Shown here piece by piece: positions 43,821 to 53,193 of a stretch of 64,000 bases of DNA. Origin of the DNA: Aliagarivorans marinus DSM 23064 (GTDB lineage: Bacteria; Pseudomonadota; Gammaproteobacteria; Enterobacterales; Celerinatantimonadaceae); contig NZ_AUBY01000013.1 of the NCBI RefSeq assembly GCF_000429485.1, positions 62,001-126,000 of the forward strand, in the 5' to 3' direction. The translations under genes were made by a program, and so were the position numbers. The notes under the pieces were generated by a model. It did no database searches and had not been told where the DNA came from. It saw only the letters and a program-made list of their open reading frames with translations. Every line of letters begins with the position of its first letter. Position 1 is the stretch's first letter.

Positions 43821-45653
43821 TTAACAGTCTTCTGCTAAGAAGCCACCGGTTTGGTGAGCCCATAACTGGGAGTAGATCCCGCCGCTCTCAACCAACTGCG
43901 AATGGGTGCCCTGCTCGACAATCGCACCTTTATCCAACACGATGAGTCGGTCCATCGCGGCAATCGTTGAGAGTCGGTGGGCAATCGCGATCACCGTTTT
44001 ACCTTCCATCAATTGATTCAGACTACTCTGAATGGCAGCTTCCACTTCCGAGTCCAGCGCCGAGGTGGCCTCATCTAGCACCAGAATCGGCGCATTCTTT
44101 AATAGCACTCGGGTAATCGCAATCCGCTGACGCTGCCCACCAGAGAGCTTCACACCACGCTCGCCCACATGGGCATCGTAGCCAGTGCGGCCCTGCTGAT
44201 CGCGCAGCCCCATAATAAACTCATGGGCTTCGGCCTGTTTGGCGGCGGCAATCATCTGCTCTTCAGTTGCACCGGGGCGACCGTAGAGGATGTTGTCGCG
44301 CACCGAGCGGTGTAGCAGCGAGGTATCTTGGGTCACCATACCGATTTGGGCGCGCAGACTGTCTTGGGTCACCTGGGAGATGTTCTGGCCATCAATCAAG
44401 ATGCTGCCGCTTTCCACATCGTGAAAACGTAGCAGCAGGTTCACCAAGGTGGTTTTGCCAGCCCCCGAGCGCCCCACCAAGCCAATCTTCTCACCCGGCT
44501 TGATCTTAAGGTCGAGATGGTCAATCACCCCCGACGCTTCACCATAGTGAAAGCCGATATCTTGGTAGTGGATACCCGCGGCGCTTACCTTCAGGTCTTT
44601 GGCGTTGTCGACATCGACGATATCTTGCGGGCGTGACAAGGTCTCCATGCCATCGGCCACCGAGCCAATATTTTCAAACAGCGCGCCAATCTCCCACATG
44701 ATCCACTGGGCCATACCGTTGAGACGCAGACACAACGCGATGGCAATCGCGATAGCCCCCACCGAGATCGCCCCATGCATCCACAAGTAGATAGAGAGCG
44801 CAGCAATCCCGAAGGTCAGCAGATAGTTTGCCATCTGCACCGCCATGTTCAGCCCGGTCACCAAGCGCATCTGCCGATACACCGTATCGAGGAACTCGTC
44901 CATCCCGGCTTGGGCATAATCGGCCTCGCGGGAGGAGTGGGCAAACAGCTTCACCGTGGCAATATTGGTGTAGCTGTCCACTACCCGGCCGGTCATCAGC
45001 GAGCGGGCATCCGCCTGCTCCTCGGCCACCTTCTTGAGGCGCGGCACAAAGTAGAACTGGGCAGCGAGGTACACCGCTAGCCACACCAGCAACGGCCACA
45101 CCAAACGCGCATCGGCCTGCGCCACCAACACCAGCATCGAGCCAAAGTAGACCAGCACATAGACCAGCACATCCAGCAGCTTCATCACCGCCTCACGCAC
45201 CGATAATGCAGTCTGCATCATCTTGGTGGCGATGCGTCCGGCAAAATCATTGGCAAAGAAGCCGACGCTTTGGCGCAGCAGGTAACGGTGCGCCGACCAA
45301 CGGATCGCCATCGGGTAGTTGCCCAGCAGCGATTGATGGATCAGCAGTGAGCCCAACAAGGTCAGCAGCGGCAAACCCACCACCAGAATCCCCCCCATCA
45401 GCCATAGGGTGTTGGCCTCTTCAGCGAGAAAGGTGCTCGGGTCTTTATCGCCCAGCCAATCCACCAGTTGGCCCATAAAGCCAAACAGCGCCACCTCGAA
45501 GATCGCAATCAAGGCAGTGGTAAACGACATCAGCAGCAGCGGTTTCTCCATCCCGCGGCTGTAGTAACGACAAAACTGATACAAGCCCTTGGGAGGCTGG
45601 GTCGGGGCGTCGCCGGGATAAGGCTCAGTTATCCGCTCAAAAAAACCTAACAT
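43821..45653 (-). CDS. ABC transporter, fused permease and ATP-binding domains (exporter)
   Basis: 610 residues. A six-helix exporter domain (about 40-340) precedes the nucleotide-binding domain with Walker A LVGRSGAGKTTLVNLLL, signature KLSGGQRQRIAI, Walker B PILVLDEATSALD and H-loop AIAHRLSTI. The type is like half-size multidrug or lipid exporters (YojI/MdlB/MsbA-like). Substrate unknown. Transcribed alone. Confidence 0.93.
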   Translation of the reverse strand: MLGFFERITEPYPGDAPTQPPKGLYQFCRYYSRGMEKPLLLMSFTTALIAIFEVALFGFMGQLVDWLGDKDPSTFLAEEANTLWLMGGILVVGLPLLTLLGSLLIHQSLLGNYPMAIRWSAHRYLLRQSVGFFANDFAGRIATKMMQTALSVREAVMKLLDVLVYVLVYFGSMLVLVAQADARLVWPLLVWLAVYLAAQFYFVPRLKKVAEEQADARSLMTGRVVDSYTNIATVKLFAHSSREADYAQAGMDEFLDTVYRQMRLVTGLNMAVQMANYLLTFGIAALSIYLWMHGAISVGAIAIAIALCLRLNGMAQWIMWEIGALFENIGSVADGMETLSRPQDIVDVDNAKDLKVSAAGIHYQDIGFHYGEASGVIDHLDLKIKPGEKIGLVGRSGAGKTTLVNLLLRFHDVESGSILIDGQNISQVTQDSLRAQIGMVTQDTSLLHRSVRDNILYGRPGATEEQMIAAAKQAEAHEFIMGLRDQQGRTGYDAHVGERGVKLSGGQRQRIAITRVLLKNAPILVLDEATSALDSEVEAAIQSSLNQLMEGKTVIAIAHRLSTIAAMDRLIVLDKGAIVEQGTHSQLVESGGIYSQLWAHQTGGFLAEDC

Positions 45654-45898
45654 GAGAGAGTCCTTATTGGATAAAAGAAACTGGACAAAAAGAGAGCAAT
45701 AGGAAGAACTGCTACTTTACCCCATCAGGCCCAGTGCTGACTACGTTTGTGGCAAAAATGGCGAGGATTATCTAGTCTTCCCTACTGCCGACGTCATCTA
45801 ACCAAGTGTGAGATATATCGCATTTTTAGGGGCTTCCGCGTATTATTCCCCCGACCCCGCCGCCACGAGTGGGGAAAGAACAATATTTGGGAAAGAAA

Positions 45899-46276
45899 AT
45901 GAAATTGAAAATCACCGCAGCCATGTTGGCTGGTGCCGCCTTACTGAGCGGTTGTGCCAACACCCAAGCACCCGCTATGGGCGAAGCCGAATTCTGCCAA
46001 GCCACTCTGGCAATGGCCTTTAACCGCGACGCCGCGGCGATCAGCGTAGAGCAGCTAGAAGAGTACTGGCGCGTTGACTACCAGCGTCCAAACGGCAAGC
46101 TCAGCCAGCACCGCTGTAAGGTCGAAGGCGAGCAGGTAATCTGGGGCAACTACCCAGACGGCCGCTGGCGCGACATGGAGTTTGACGCTAACTACAGCTA
46201 CGCCATCGAAGGCAATGAGCTGGTCATCACCGAACAAGGCCGCAGCGGCGAGAAGCAGCAACGCTTCAGCTTCTAA
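45899..46276 (+). CDS. Small lipoprotein of unknown function
   Basis: 125 residues from the ATG at 45899. A lipoprotein signal ends in LLSGCANTQ, so the protein is lipid-anchored. The rest (EAEFCQATLAMAFNRD, EYWRVDYQRPNGKLSQHRC) has two cysteines that could form a disulfide. I do not recognise the family. It stands alone before a bidirectional terminator. Confidence 0.75.
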   Translation: MKLKITAAMLAGAALLSGCANTQAPAMGEAEFCQATLAMAFNRDAAAISVEQLEEYWRVDYQRPNGKLSQHRCKVEGEQVIWGNYPDGRWRDMEFDANYSYAIEGNELVITEQGRSGEKQQRFSF

Positions 46277-46323
46277 ACGTTAGCGCTTCTAAGTTAGGCA
46301 CTAACTTGCAACAACGCCGCAAT

Positions 46324-46352
46324 AAAAAACGCCGCTAATCAGCGGCGTTTTG
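46324..46352. terminator. Bidirectional terminator between the small lipoprotein and ybiT
   Basis: AACGCCGCT-aatc-AGCGGCGTT with A and T tracts on both sides. Confidence 0.85.
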
Positions 46353-46374
46353 TGTATCTAAATGCAGCGAACGC

Positions 46375-48012
46375 TTACTCTTCCACGCCCTTGCTCTTCA
46401 GGAACTCTTCATAGGTCCCTTGGAAATCATTGATGCCCTCTGGGGTTATCTCCAGAATACGGGTCGCCAAGGATGAAACAAACTGACGGTCATGGCTCAC
46501 GAACAGCAGCGTACCTTCGTATTGCTCCAAGGCCATGTTCAGCGATTCAATCGATTCCATATCCATGTGGTTGGTTGGCTCATCCATCAGCAGGATGTTG
46601 GGCTGTTGCAAGATAAGCTTACCGAACAGCATACGCCCTTGTTCACCACCGGAGATAACCTTCACCGACTTCTTGATCTCGTTTTGCGAGAACAGCAAAC
46701 GGCCCAAGGTGCCACGAATAACTTGCTCGTCATCGCCCTCTTTGGCCCACTGCTGCATCCAATCGAACAGGTTCATATCCACGTCGAAGTCGTCGGCATG
46801 GTCTTGGGCGTAGTAACCGATGTTATGGTTCTCAGACCACTTAAACTCACCCTGCTTCTGCTCGAGCCTGCCCGCTAGGGTGTGCAATAGCGTTGATTTA
46901 CCAACACCGTTCTGGCCGATAATCGCGACACGCTCGCCCACTTCAATCAGCAGGTTGAGCTCTTTAAACAGCAGCTCATCATAGCCTTGTGCCAGTTGGT
47001 TCACTTCCAGCGCGTTGCGGAACAGCTTCTTGCTTTGGTCAAAACGGATAAATGGGTTCTGACGGCTCGACGCTTTTACTTCATTCAGTTGGATCTTATC
47101 GATCTGCTTGGCGCGCGAGGTCGCCTGTTTGGCCTTCGATGCGTTGGCCGAGAATCGCGCCACAAACTGTTGTAGCTCAGCGATCTGCGCCTTCTTCTTA
47201 GCGTTGTCGGCCAGCATACGGGCGCGGGCAGCGGTCGCTGCAGCCATATACTCATCGTAGTTACCCGGATACACGCTTAGCTCGCCGTAGTCCAAGTCAG
47301 CCATATGAGTACACACCGAGTTTAGGAAGTGACGGTCATGCGAGATGATCACCATGGTGCAGTTGCGCTCGTTCAGCACCTCTTCCAACCAACGGATGGT
47401 ATCAATATCCAGGTTGTTGGTCGGTTCGTCGAGCAGCATTACATCGGGGTCAGCAAACAGTACCTGCGCCAATAGCACACGCAGCTTCCAACCGGGCGCG
47501 ACTTCGCTCATAAGGCCGTAGTGCTGCTCCAGTGGAATACCCACACCCAGCAGCAGTTCGCCAGCACGCGCTTCCGCCGAGTAGCCGTCCATCTCGGCAA
47601 ACTGGGTTTCCAAGTCGGCCACACGCATGCCGTCTTCTTCGCTCATTTCCGCCATGGCGTAGATGCGGTCACGCTCAGCTTTAATCGCCCACAGCTCGCT
47701 GTGGCCCATGATCACGGTATCCACCACCGAGAACTCTTCGTAGGCAAACTGATCCTGATTCAGCTTAGCCATACGCTCGTTCGGGTCGAGCTTCACGGTG
47801 CCAGCGCTTTGCTCCAGCTCGCCGCTCAAGATCTTCATAAAGGTCGACTTACCGCAGCCATTGGCGCCAATCAAACCATAGCGATTTCCCTCGCCAAACT
47901 TAACCGAGATATTTTCAAATAAGGGTTTCTCACCAAATTGCATGGTGATATTCGCTGTCTGGATGATAAGCCTTCTCCCGCTGTAGTAACTAAAAGGCGC
48001 TCTTGTCAGCAC
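46375..48012 (-). CDS. ybiT: ABC-F family ATPase YbiT
   Basis: Up to 545 residues. Two ABC domains with Walker [15 protein letters not shown] and [14 protein letters not shown] and two Walker B ([21 protein letters not shown]) plus the linker rich in Lys/Arg mark an ABC-F protein. YbiT is a ribosome-associated ATPase that helps relieve stalling. The start is unclear: homologues begin right before ANITMQFG, but here the codon is ATC with GGGAGAAGG upstream. The frame is open to a GTG at 48012, used here. Confidence 0.92.
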   Translation of the reverse strand: MLTRAPFSYYSGRRLIIQTANITMQFGEKPLFENISVKFGEGNRYGLIGANGCGKSTFMKILSGELEQSAGTVKLDPNERMAKLNQDQFAYEEFSVVDTVIMGHSELWAIKAERDRIYAMAEMSEEDGMRVADLETQFAEMDGYSAEARAGELLLGVGIPLEQHYGLMSEVAPGWKLRVLLAQVLFADPDVMLLDEPTNNLDIDTIRWLEEVLNERNCTMVIISHDRHFLNSVCTHMADLDYGELSVYPGNYDEYMAAATAARARMLADNAKKKAQIAELQQFVARFSANASKAKQATSRAKQIDKIQLNEVKASSRQNPFIRFDQSKKLFRNALEVNQLAQGYDELLFKELNLLIEVGERVAIIGQNGVGKSTLLHTLAGRLEQKQGEFKWSENHNIGYYAQDHADDFDVDMNLFDWMQQWAKEGDDEQVIRGTLGRLLFSQNEIKKSVKVISGGEQGRMLFGKLILQQPNILLMDEPTNHMDMESIESLNMALEQYEGTLLFVSHDRQFVSSLATRILEITPEGINDFQGTYEEFLKSKGVEE

Positions 48013-48144
48013 CTAGCTTTGTCGACACCAAAAAGTGCGCGCGGAGTATAGCAGGAAATGTGAGCAGCATCACGCTTCACTTCTGCAGGGCAAAACAGCC
48101 AATACAGGAAGCCTTTGCCTAAAACACCGTCAATTTGCGCAAAC

Positions 48145-48173
48145 TTTAACTTTTCTGTCACCTGCGTTAGAAT
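48145..48173 (+). promoter_or_regulatory. Possible sigma-70 promoter
   Basis: TTTAAC at 48145-48150, then 17 bases, then TAGAAT at 48168-48173. A transcript would start near 48180 and run into the terminator at 48239-48269 before the lipoprotein gene. Confidence 0.4.
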
Positions 48174-48180
48174 GCCGCTC

Positions 48181-48269
48181 AAATATCGCGGCCAACGACC
48201 TAAGTATGGTTCAACCGCGAACACTTTAAGCCTCAGGAAGAGCTTCCAACTACGGAAGCTCTTTTTTTT
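48181..48269 (+). ncRNA. Candidate sRNA or attenuated leader before the tandem lipoproteins
   Basis: About 89 bases from a possible promoter to a strong terminator. It contains a CGCGG/CCGCG stem (48188-48192 with 48215-48219) and a 7-codon frame MVQPRTL (48206-48229). It has no coding content otherwise. Whether it ends the RNA or is read through to the next gene cannot be told. Confidence 0.4.
48239..48269 (+). terminator. Strong intrinsic terminator directly before the first lipoprotein
   Basis: AGAGCTTCC-aactac-GGAAGCTCT followed by eight T. The ribosome binding site GGAG (48270-48273) begins right after the T tract, so the next gene's message must read through or start inside it. Confidence 0.88.
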
Positions 48270-48279
48270 GGAGTAAATT

Positions 48280-49527
48280 ATGGCATCAACACTAACGACC
48301 AACTTCCGCCTAACCTTAGCTGTAGGGTTAAGTGCTTTCCTCGCTGCGTGTAACTCTTCAGAGACAGTCAATGAAAATCCACAGCTACGTTTTGTTGCCG
48401 AGCAAAGTGATTTAAGCGGCTACTGCGAACTACCCGATTTAGAGATCTTGGTTCACACCCCCGAAGGCGAATATCACAGCACTCTGTACACAAACAACAG
48501 CGGTTTTTTGTCACTAACAGATATCCCTCAGCAACATCTTGCTACCGTTGCACCACACCTCACCAATCACAACAAAGGTGAAATAGGGTTTGTTTCCGAA
48601 CAACAGGAAGCACTGATTAAACTCAGCGCAAATGGTGGCGACTACTTCATTGGCACCTATGTTGAAAACTACCCTGGCGAACTGGGTAACTGTTATGACT
48701 ACCCCAAGCTAACCGTTCAAGTGGAAAACCCGGACAACCTTCTCACTGACCCTCAAATTAGGGATGGCTACATCGAGTTAGCTCAAGATGTGCCCGGCAT
48801 TGTGGTCTATGAGCAATACGATGATAACACCGGTATGTTCTCAGCTAGTGGCTATATCTCCCGAGATCAGCTAAGTCAGGATGAAGTGTTGGTGCTAAGT
48901 GACATTCCTTTAGTCACAAGTGAACCGTTTAACCTTACCCTTGAGGCTGAACTATCGTTTATCGAGCAACGACCATTTTCCAACGGCTATCAGTTTTCGC
49001 AAAAGTTTGCTGACTTTTTGCAAGCAGGTGCCCATCAACTTTCGACGTTCACTGCCCCATTGCAAAGCCACCTAGCTGCAGTGCAGTTCGAAGATGATGA
49101 TGGGCAAAACATCACTCACGTTAAAAATTGGCTTAACACAGACCAAGACGTAAACGTGCCAGATTTAAGCACGCCTGAGTTTCAGCTGATTGATGTCAGC
49201 CCTGATGCTATTACCTACCAGCTCGATGGCTTAGAGCCAGAGCTAGTCTTTGCTGGCATACACTTTACAGCAACTAATGGAAATGGTGAGGCTGCATCTT
49301 ATTACCAGTACGTGTGGTTGCAAAGCGGTGAAGGAGCTGTCGTACTACCCAAGGTTGTATCTGATTTAACCGATATTGAACTCAACTATGTCGTCGTTGA
49401 AGTTATAGATACTGAAGGCGGTGGCTTGAGCACCTATCGACCTAACCTGATGGAACTCAATAAATTCAATCCAGAGAATAGATACACGCAGAACTTACGC
49501 GCGCTCTATTTCAACAAGCGACTGTAG
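48280..49527 (+). CDS. Lipoprotein of unknown function, first tandem copy
   Basis: 415 residues. Signal ending in FLAACNSSE with lipobox LAAC. The mature part repeats motifs found in the gene 49673, such as EILVHTPEGEYHSTLYT near the N-terminus, ENPDNLLTDP and LVLSDIPL, and ends RALYFNKRL. I recognise no domain. Predicted beta-rich, Asp/Glu-rich. Codon use and GC are lower than in the neighbouring housekeeping genes, which suggests accessory DNA. Confidence 0.75.
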   Translation: MASTLTTNFRLTLAVGLSAFLAACNSSETVNENPQLRFVAEQSDLSGYCELPDLEILVHTPEGEYHSTLYTNNSGFLSLTDIPQQHLATVAPHLTNHNKGEIGFVSEQQEALIKLSANGGDYFIGTYVENYPGELGNCYDYPKLTVQVENPDNLLTDPQIRDGYIELAQDVPGIVVYEQYDDNTGMFSASGYISRDQLSQDEVLVLSDIPLVTSEPFNLTLEAELSFIEQRPFSNGYQFSQKFADFLQAGAHQLSTFTAPLQSHLAAVQFEDDDGQNITHVKNWLNTDQDVNVPDLSTPEFQLIDVSPDAITYQLDGLEPELVFAGIHFTATNGNGEAASYYQYVWLQSGEGAVVLPKVVSDLTDIELNYVVVEVIDTEGGGLSTYRPNLMELNKFNPENRYTQNLRALYFNKRL

Positions 49528-49539
49528 TGATTAGATTCA

Positions 49540-49576
49540 AGTCGGCAGCTACTAATTTAATTAGCTGTTGCCGACT
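49540..49576 (+). terminator. Hairpin between the tandem lipoproteins
   Basis: AGTCGGC and GCCGACT form the outer stem with AGCTA/TAGCT inside. It is followed by AGCTTTATAG, so it is a weak terminator. Confidence 0.45.
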
Positions 49577-49672
49577 AGCTTTATAGCATAGCTACAACCT
49601 CATTGTTTAATAATACATTCCCCAGCTCGCTATACATCATTTTGTGCGAGAGCTTTAAACTCTGGATTAATA

Positions 49673-50938
49673 ATGAACAATAAATATATGTACCTCCTCC
49701 GCATAACTCTTGCTTTGGGGCTAAGTACTTCAATCATAGCTTGTGACTCATCCAGTAACGATGAATCGAGTGACGAAAATCATCAACTACGATTCGTTAT
49801 GCATACCGAAGAAGAAGGTGGGTACTGTGAGCTGCCCAGTTTGGAGATTTTGGTCCATACACCAGAGGGGGAATATCACTCCACTTTATATACTGACGAA
49901 CATGGGTATTTGAAGATATCTGACATACCTAGCCTTCATCTAGCAACTGTAGCGCCACTCTTTTCCAGCCAGGCTGGCAATCGCATAATTTCAGAGCAAA
50001 AAGAAGCGTTGGTAAACTATGCTGCTTACGGCAATGATTACTTGCTCCATTATTTTGAAAGCTACCCCGGAGATACCGGGAGTTGCTTTGATTACCACCA
50101 ACTGGTTGTTAATGTTGAGAACCCAGACAATCTTCGTACTGATCCGCCAATTAAAAACGGTAGCATCCAACTAGGTCCTGACACTCCGGGCATTGTTGTA
50201 TTTGAAGACAGTGATCACAGTAATTTTATCTCCGCAAGCGGCTTCATTTATCGAGAACAGCTCAGCCCAAATGAAGTATTAGTGCTTTCAGATATTCCAC
50301 TAGAACCAACTGAGATGTTTGATATTTCTATTGAGTCTGACCAGACAAGAGTTAATCAAAGCCCTTTCACTAGAGACTATCAATTCTCAGTTCAGTATTC
50401 TGAAACCTTGGAGCCTGGTACGCACCAACTTACCTCATTTGCAGAACCATTAGAAAATCACCTTCTAGCGGCACAGTCTGAGCAATATGAAGAGCAATGG
50501 GTTAATTATATGAGGGTTTTAGTTAGCTCAAAGGACAACATAGAGATTCCAGATCTGAGCTCATCTGAATTACAGTTGCTGAATGTAAGCCCCGAAGTGA
50601 TTAACTATCAGTTTAGTGGATTTGAGCCAAAATCCGTATGGGCGGGACTAAGCTTCAGTGCAACTAACAGCAAGGGTGAAATAGGCCATTACGACCAATA
50701 CGTAAGAGTCGATACCAGCAATGGTGTCATCACCTTCCCTAAAATAAACCCAGACTTGACGAATCTTAAGCTTGACTTCGTTCAACTTCAGGTATTGGAG
50801 ACATCTAACTACTCTCTAAACTTGGGCGTAAGAAGTACCCAACCAGCATTATCGCCAAGAGGGCACCATGTGTTGACCCCCCCCTCCAAGCTAAATCATG
50901 ACTTTAATTCTGTTTACTTATTTAAAACACTCCAATAA
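49673..50938 (+). CDS. Lipoprotein of unknown function, second tandem copy
   Basis: 421 residues. Signal with lipobox IIAC then an acidic linker (DSSSNDESSDEN). It aligns with the preceding gene over nearly the full length: EILVHTPEGEYHSTLYT, ISDIPS-LHLATVAP, ENPDNLRTDP, DTPGIVVFE, EVLVLSDIPL and a shared C-terminal ATN-x-KGE motif. The pair arose by duplication and has diverged. Function unknown; both should be lipid-anchored at the cell envelope. Confidence 0.75.
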   Translation: MNNKYMYLLRITLALGLSTSIIACDSSSNDESSDENHQLRFVMHTEEEGGYCELPSLEILVHTPEGEYHSTLYTDEHGYLKISDIPSLHLATVAPLFSSQAGNRIISEQKEALVNYAAYGNDYLLHYFESYPGDTGSCFDYHQLVVNVENPDNLRTDPPIKNGSIQLGPDTPGIVVFEDSDHSNFISASGFIYREQLSPNEVLVLSDIPLEPTEMFDISIESDQTRVNQSPFTRDYQFSVQYSETLEPGTHQLTSFAEPLENHLLAAQSEQYEEQWVNYMRVLVSSKDNIEIPDLSSSELQLLNVSPEVINYQFSGFEPKSVWAGLSFSATNSKGEIGHYDQYVRVDTSNGVITFPKINPDLTNLKLDFVQLQVLETSNYSLNLGVRSTQPALSPRGHHVLTPPSKLNHDFNSVYLFKTLQ

Positions 50939-50972
50939 GTGACGAGCAATCAGAGTGATAATAGCTAAGCAC

Positions 50973-50999
50973 AAAAAAGCCGATGCAATGCATCGGCTT
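50973..50999 (-). terminator. Intrinsic terminator of the FKBP gene
   Basis: AAGCCGATGC-att-GCATCGGCTT with six T on the minus strand. Confidence 0.9.
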
Positions 51000-51024
51000 C
51001 TCGATATCGAATCAGCAATCAGGC

Positions 51025-51642
51025 TTACAGAATAGCCAGCAGCTCTACTTCGAATACCAAGGTAGCGAATGGAGGGATCGCTGCGCCCGCACCTTGTGAG
51101 CCGTACGCCAGCTCTTGTGGGATGTACAGCTTCCACTTGTCGCCCACTTTCATGCGTTGCAGGGCTTCAGTCCAGCCTTTGATTACGCCGTTTACTGGGA
51201 ACTCTGCAGGTTGGCCGCGCTTCACTGAGCTGTCGAATACTTCGCCAGAGATCAGGGTGCCTTCATAGTGAACTTGTACCTTGCTGGTCGCTTCTGGGCT
51301 TTCGCCTTCACCTTCGCTCAGTACTTCGTACTGCAGGCCAGTTTCGGTTACGTTGATTTCAGGGCGTTGACGGTTGTCGCTCAGGAACTTCTCGCCAGCT
51401 TCACGTACTTCGGCGTGCTGCTCAGCTTTTTTCGCTTCGATTTGAGCGGTGATTTCCTGGAAAGCCGCGCCGATGGTCGCTTCGTCAACCTGAGCAGGTT
51501 GCTTGGTCATAACATCACGGATACCATCCAGCATGGCATCAATCACTAGTCCTTCAAAAGCAGCACGTTCGATTTGCTCACCGATCTGCATACCGTAGCC
51601 ATAGCTGGCCTGCGCTGCTGCGCCTTGATACTTTTCGCTCAT
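51025..51642 (-). CDS. fklB: FKBP-type peptidyl-prolyl cis-trans isomerase (FklB-like)
   Basis: 205 residues from the ATG at 51642; no signal peptide, so cytoplasmic. An N-terminal helical dimerisation region (YGYGMQIGEQIERA, AAFQEITAQIEAKKA) is followed by the FKBP domain: VQVHYEGTLISGEVFDSS, PAEFPVNGVIKGWTEALQ and PQELAYGSQGAG. Length and layout fit FklB, a proline isomerase and chaperone. Confidence 0.93.
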   Translation of the reverse strand: MSEKYQGAAAQASYGYGMQIGEQIERAAFEGLVIDAMLDGIRDVMTKQPAQVDEATIGAAFQEITAQIEAKKAEQHAEVREAGEKFLSDNRQRPEINVTETGLQYEVLSEGEGESPEATSKVQVHYEGTLISGEVFDSSVKRGQPAEFPVNGVIKGWTEALQRMKVGDKWKLYIPQELAYGSQGAGAAIPPFATLVFEVELLAIL

Positions 51643-51679
51643 TGTTAACTCAATTTGGTTTATTAATCGAAGGCGCAGT

Positions 51680-52204
51680 CTAACACAATACACCCGCGGC
51701 TTTGCTAGCAATCAGCGCTTTTTCTGCGCGTAATTGGCCGAAGCGCTCACCGTCGAAACTGTTTTGCCGCGCCTGACCGGTTAGCTGATAACCTTGGCGC
51801 AAATAGAAGTTGATGGCCCGCTCGTTTTCCATCATCACCCACAGCCCCAAACGCGATTCACCATTCACGCTCAAGTGCTGTTCAACTTTAGTTAGCAGAC
51901 CGGTTCCCAGACCTTGCCCGGTCACTGCCGGGTCCAGATAACAGGCCAACAGCTCCGGCCCGTCCGGGGTAAACTCCACACAAGCAAAGCCTTTCAAGGG
52001 ACGCTCTCCTACCACCCACGCCGACATGGCGCGGTCGGTAAGGCGCTTATGCCAAAGCAAGCGATGCTGTGACTGGTTAAGCTGAACCAGCATTTTATCC
52101 ACCAAGGCAGGGGGGTAAGTCGCCGCCCAACTTCTACGCTGCACATCTACAATCGCGACCGCATCCGCTTCTCTGGCCGGTCGAATGGTCGCTTTACAGG
52201 TCAT
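51680..52204 (-). CDS. GNAT family N-acetyltransferase
   Basis: 174 residues. Typical GNAT parts: IRPAREADAVAIVDVQRRSW, CYLDPAVTGQGLGTGLL with the acetyl-CoA pyrophosphate loop, and NERAINFYLRQGYQLTGQ. Substrate unknown. It lies between the FKBP and M48 genes; the M48 gene ends 19 bp upstream of it, so the two may share a transcript. Confidence 0.85.
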   Translation of the reverse strand: MTCKATIRPAREADAVAIVDVQRRSWAATYPPALVDKMLVQLNQSQHRLLWHKRLTDRAMSAWVVGERPLKGFACVEFTPDGPELLACYLDPAVTGQGLGTGLLTKVEQHLSVNGESRLGLWVMMENERAINFYLRQGYQLTGQARQNSFDGERFGQLRAEKALIASKAAGVLC

Positions 52205-52222
52205 CGCGTAAGGCTCGAATGA

Positions 52223-53038
52223 TCATAAGTTGGGGCGTTCGCAGTCTGGCTGTTTGTTATTGGCCAGCGCTTGCTGACGCAGGCCGGAGGCTTTTGGCAT
52301 TTGTGACTCCAGCTGATTAATCCGGGTGTTGTGCGAGGGGTGAGTCGACAAAAACTGCGGTGGCGAGCCACCGCTGGCCTTGGCCATGTTCTGCCACAGG
52401 CTGACACTCTCTTGTGGCTCAAAACCGGCACTGGCCATCAAATCGAGCCCCATCACGTCGGCTTCACTCTCCTGCGCGCGGCCGTAGGGCAACACGATGC
52501 CGTATTGCACGCCCAGGCCCAGTGCGGCCATGGTCGCGCCCTTGTGTTCAATATCGCTGGCACCAATGGCAACCGCAGCGGCTAAAGTGCCGACTCCGAC
52601 AATCTGATTACGCGACAGGCGCTCGTTGCTGTGCTCAGCCAGCACGTGGGCGATTTCATGGCCGATTACCGTGGCCAATTGGTCAGGGGTTTCAGCGACT
52701 TCGATAAGGCCGGTGTAAACACCGATATGGCCACCGGGCAGTGCGAAGGCATTTACTTGTTCGGACTTGAATACCGCCACCTCCCAATGCTCCTCGCCAT
52801 AGTGGCCGGGGATCTCGGCGGTAACCGCATCGGTCACACACTGCACATAGGAGACAATGGCTTTATCGGTCACCACCTCTTCGCTCTTTTTGATCTCCTC
52901 GAACGACTGGGCACCCAGAGCGCTCATTTGCGAGTTATCGTAAAGTAACACCCGGTTTCTGCCGGTTGGCGAGGCACTACAGCCCGCCAATGTAAGCACA
53001 CAAATCAAGCTGACCGCCTTAAGCCATAGCGAACGCAT
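52223..53038 (-). CDS. M48 family metalloprotease, lipoprotein
   Basis: 271 residues. Lipobox LAGC after a signal peptide, so it is anchored in the periplasm. The zinc site HEIAH has His127, Glu128 and His131; the third ligand is the Glu in SEADVMGLDLMASAG. The form is that of YcaL/LoiP-type outer-membrane quality-control proteases. Confidence 0.92.
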   Translation of the reverse strand: MRSLWLKAVSLICVLTLAGCSASPTGRNRVLLYDNSQMSALGAQSFEEIKKSEEVVTDKAIVSYVQCVTDAVTAEIPGHYGEEHWEVAVFKSEQVNAFALPGGHIGVYTGLIEVAETPDQLATVIGHEIAHVLAEHSNERLSRNQIVGVGTLAAAVAIGASDIEHKGATMAALGLGVQYGIVLPYGRAQESEADVMGLDLMASAGFEPQESVSLWQNMAKASGGSPPQFLSTHPSHNTRINQLESQMPKASGLRQQALANNKQPDCERPNL

Positions 53039-53193
53039 ACCTTTCCCTCAAATCAACACCATTAACCCGCAGTATAGTGCCCCAAGGGCGGCTTTTGAAC
53101 CGTGCTACGCGCACATAAATACAGAGTAAGTGTTTATTAACTCGACCCTTTTAATTAAATTAATATATTAATTAATTACTTACAGGACGTAGC

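Noticed and set aside
48006-48371. 121-codon minus-strand frame across the lipoprotein leader
   Set aside because: It crosses the strong terminator and the start of the lipoprotein gene in antisense; not protein-like.
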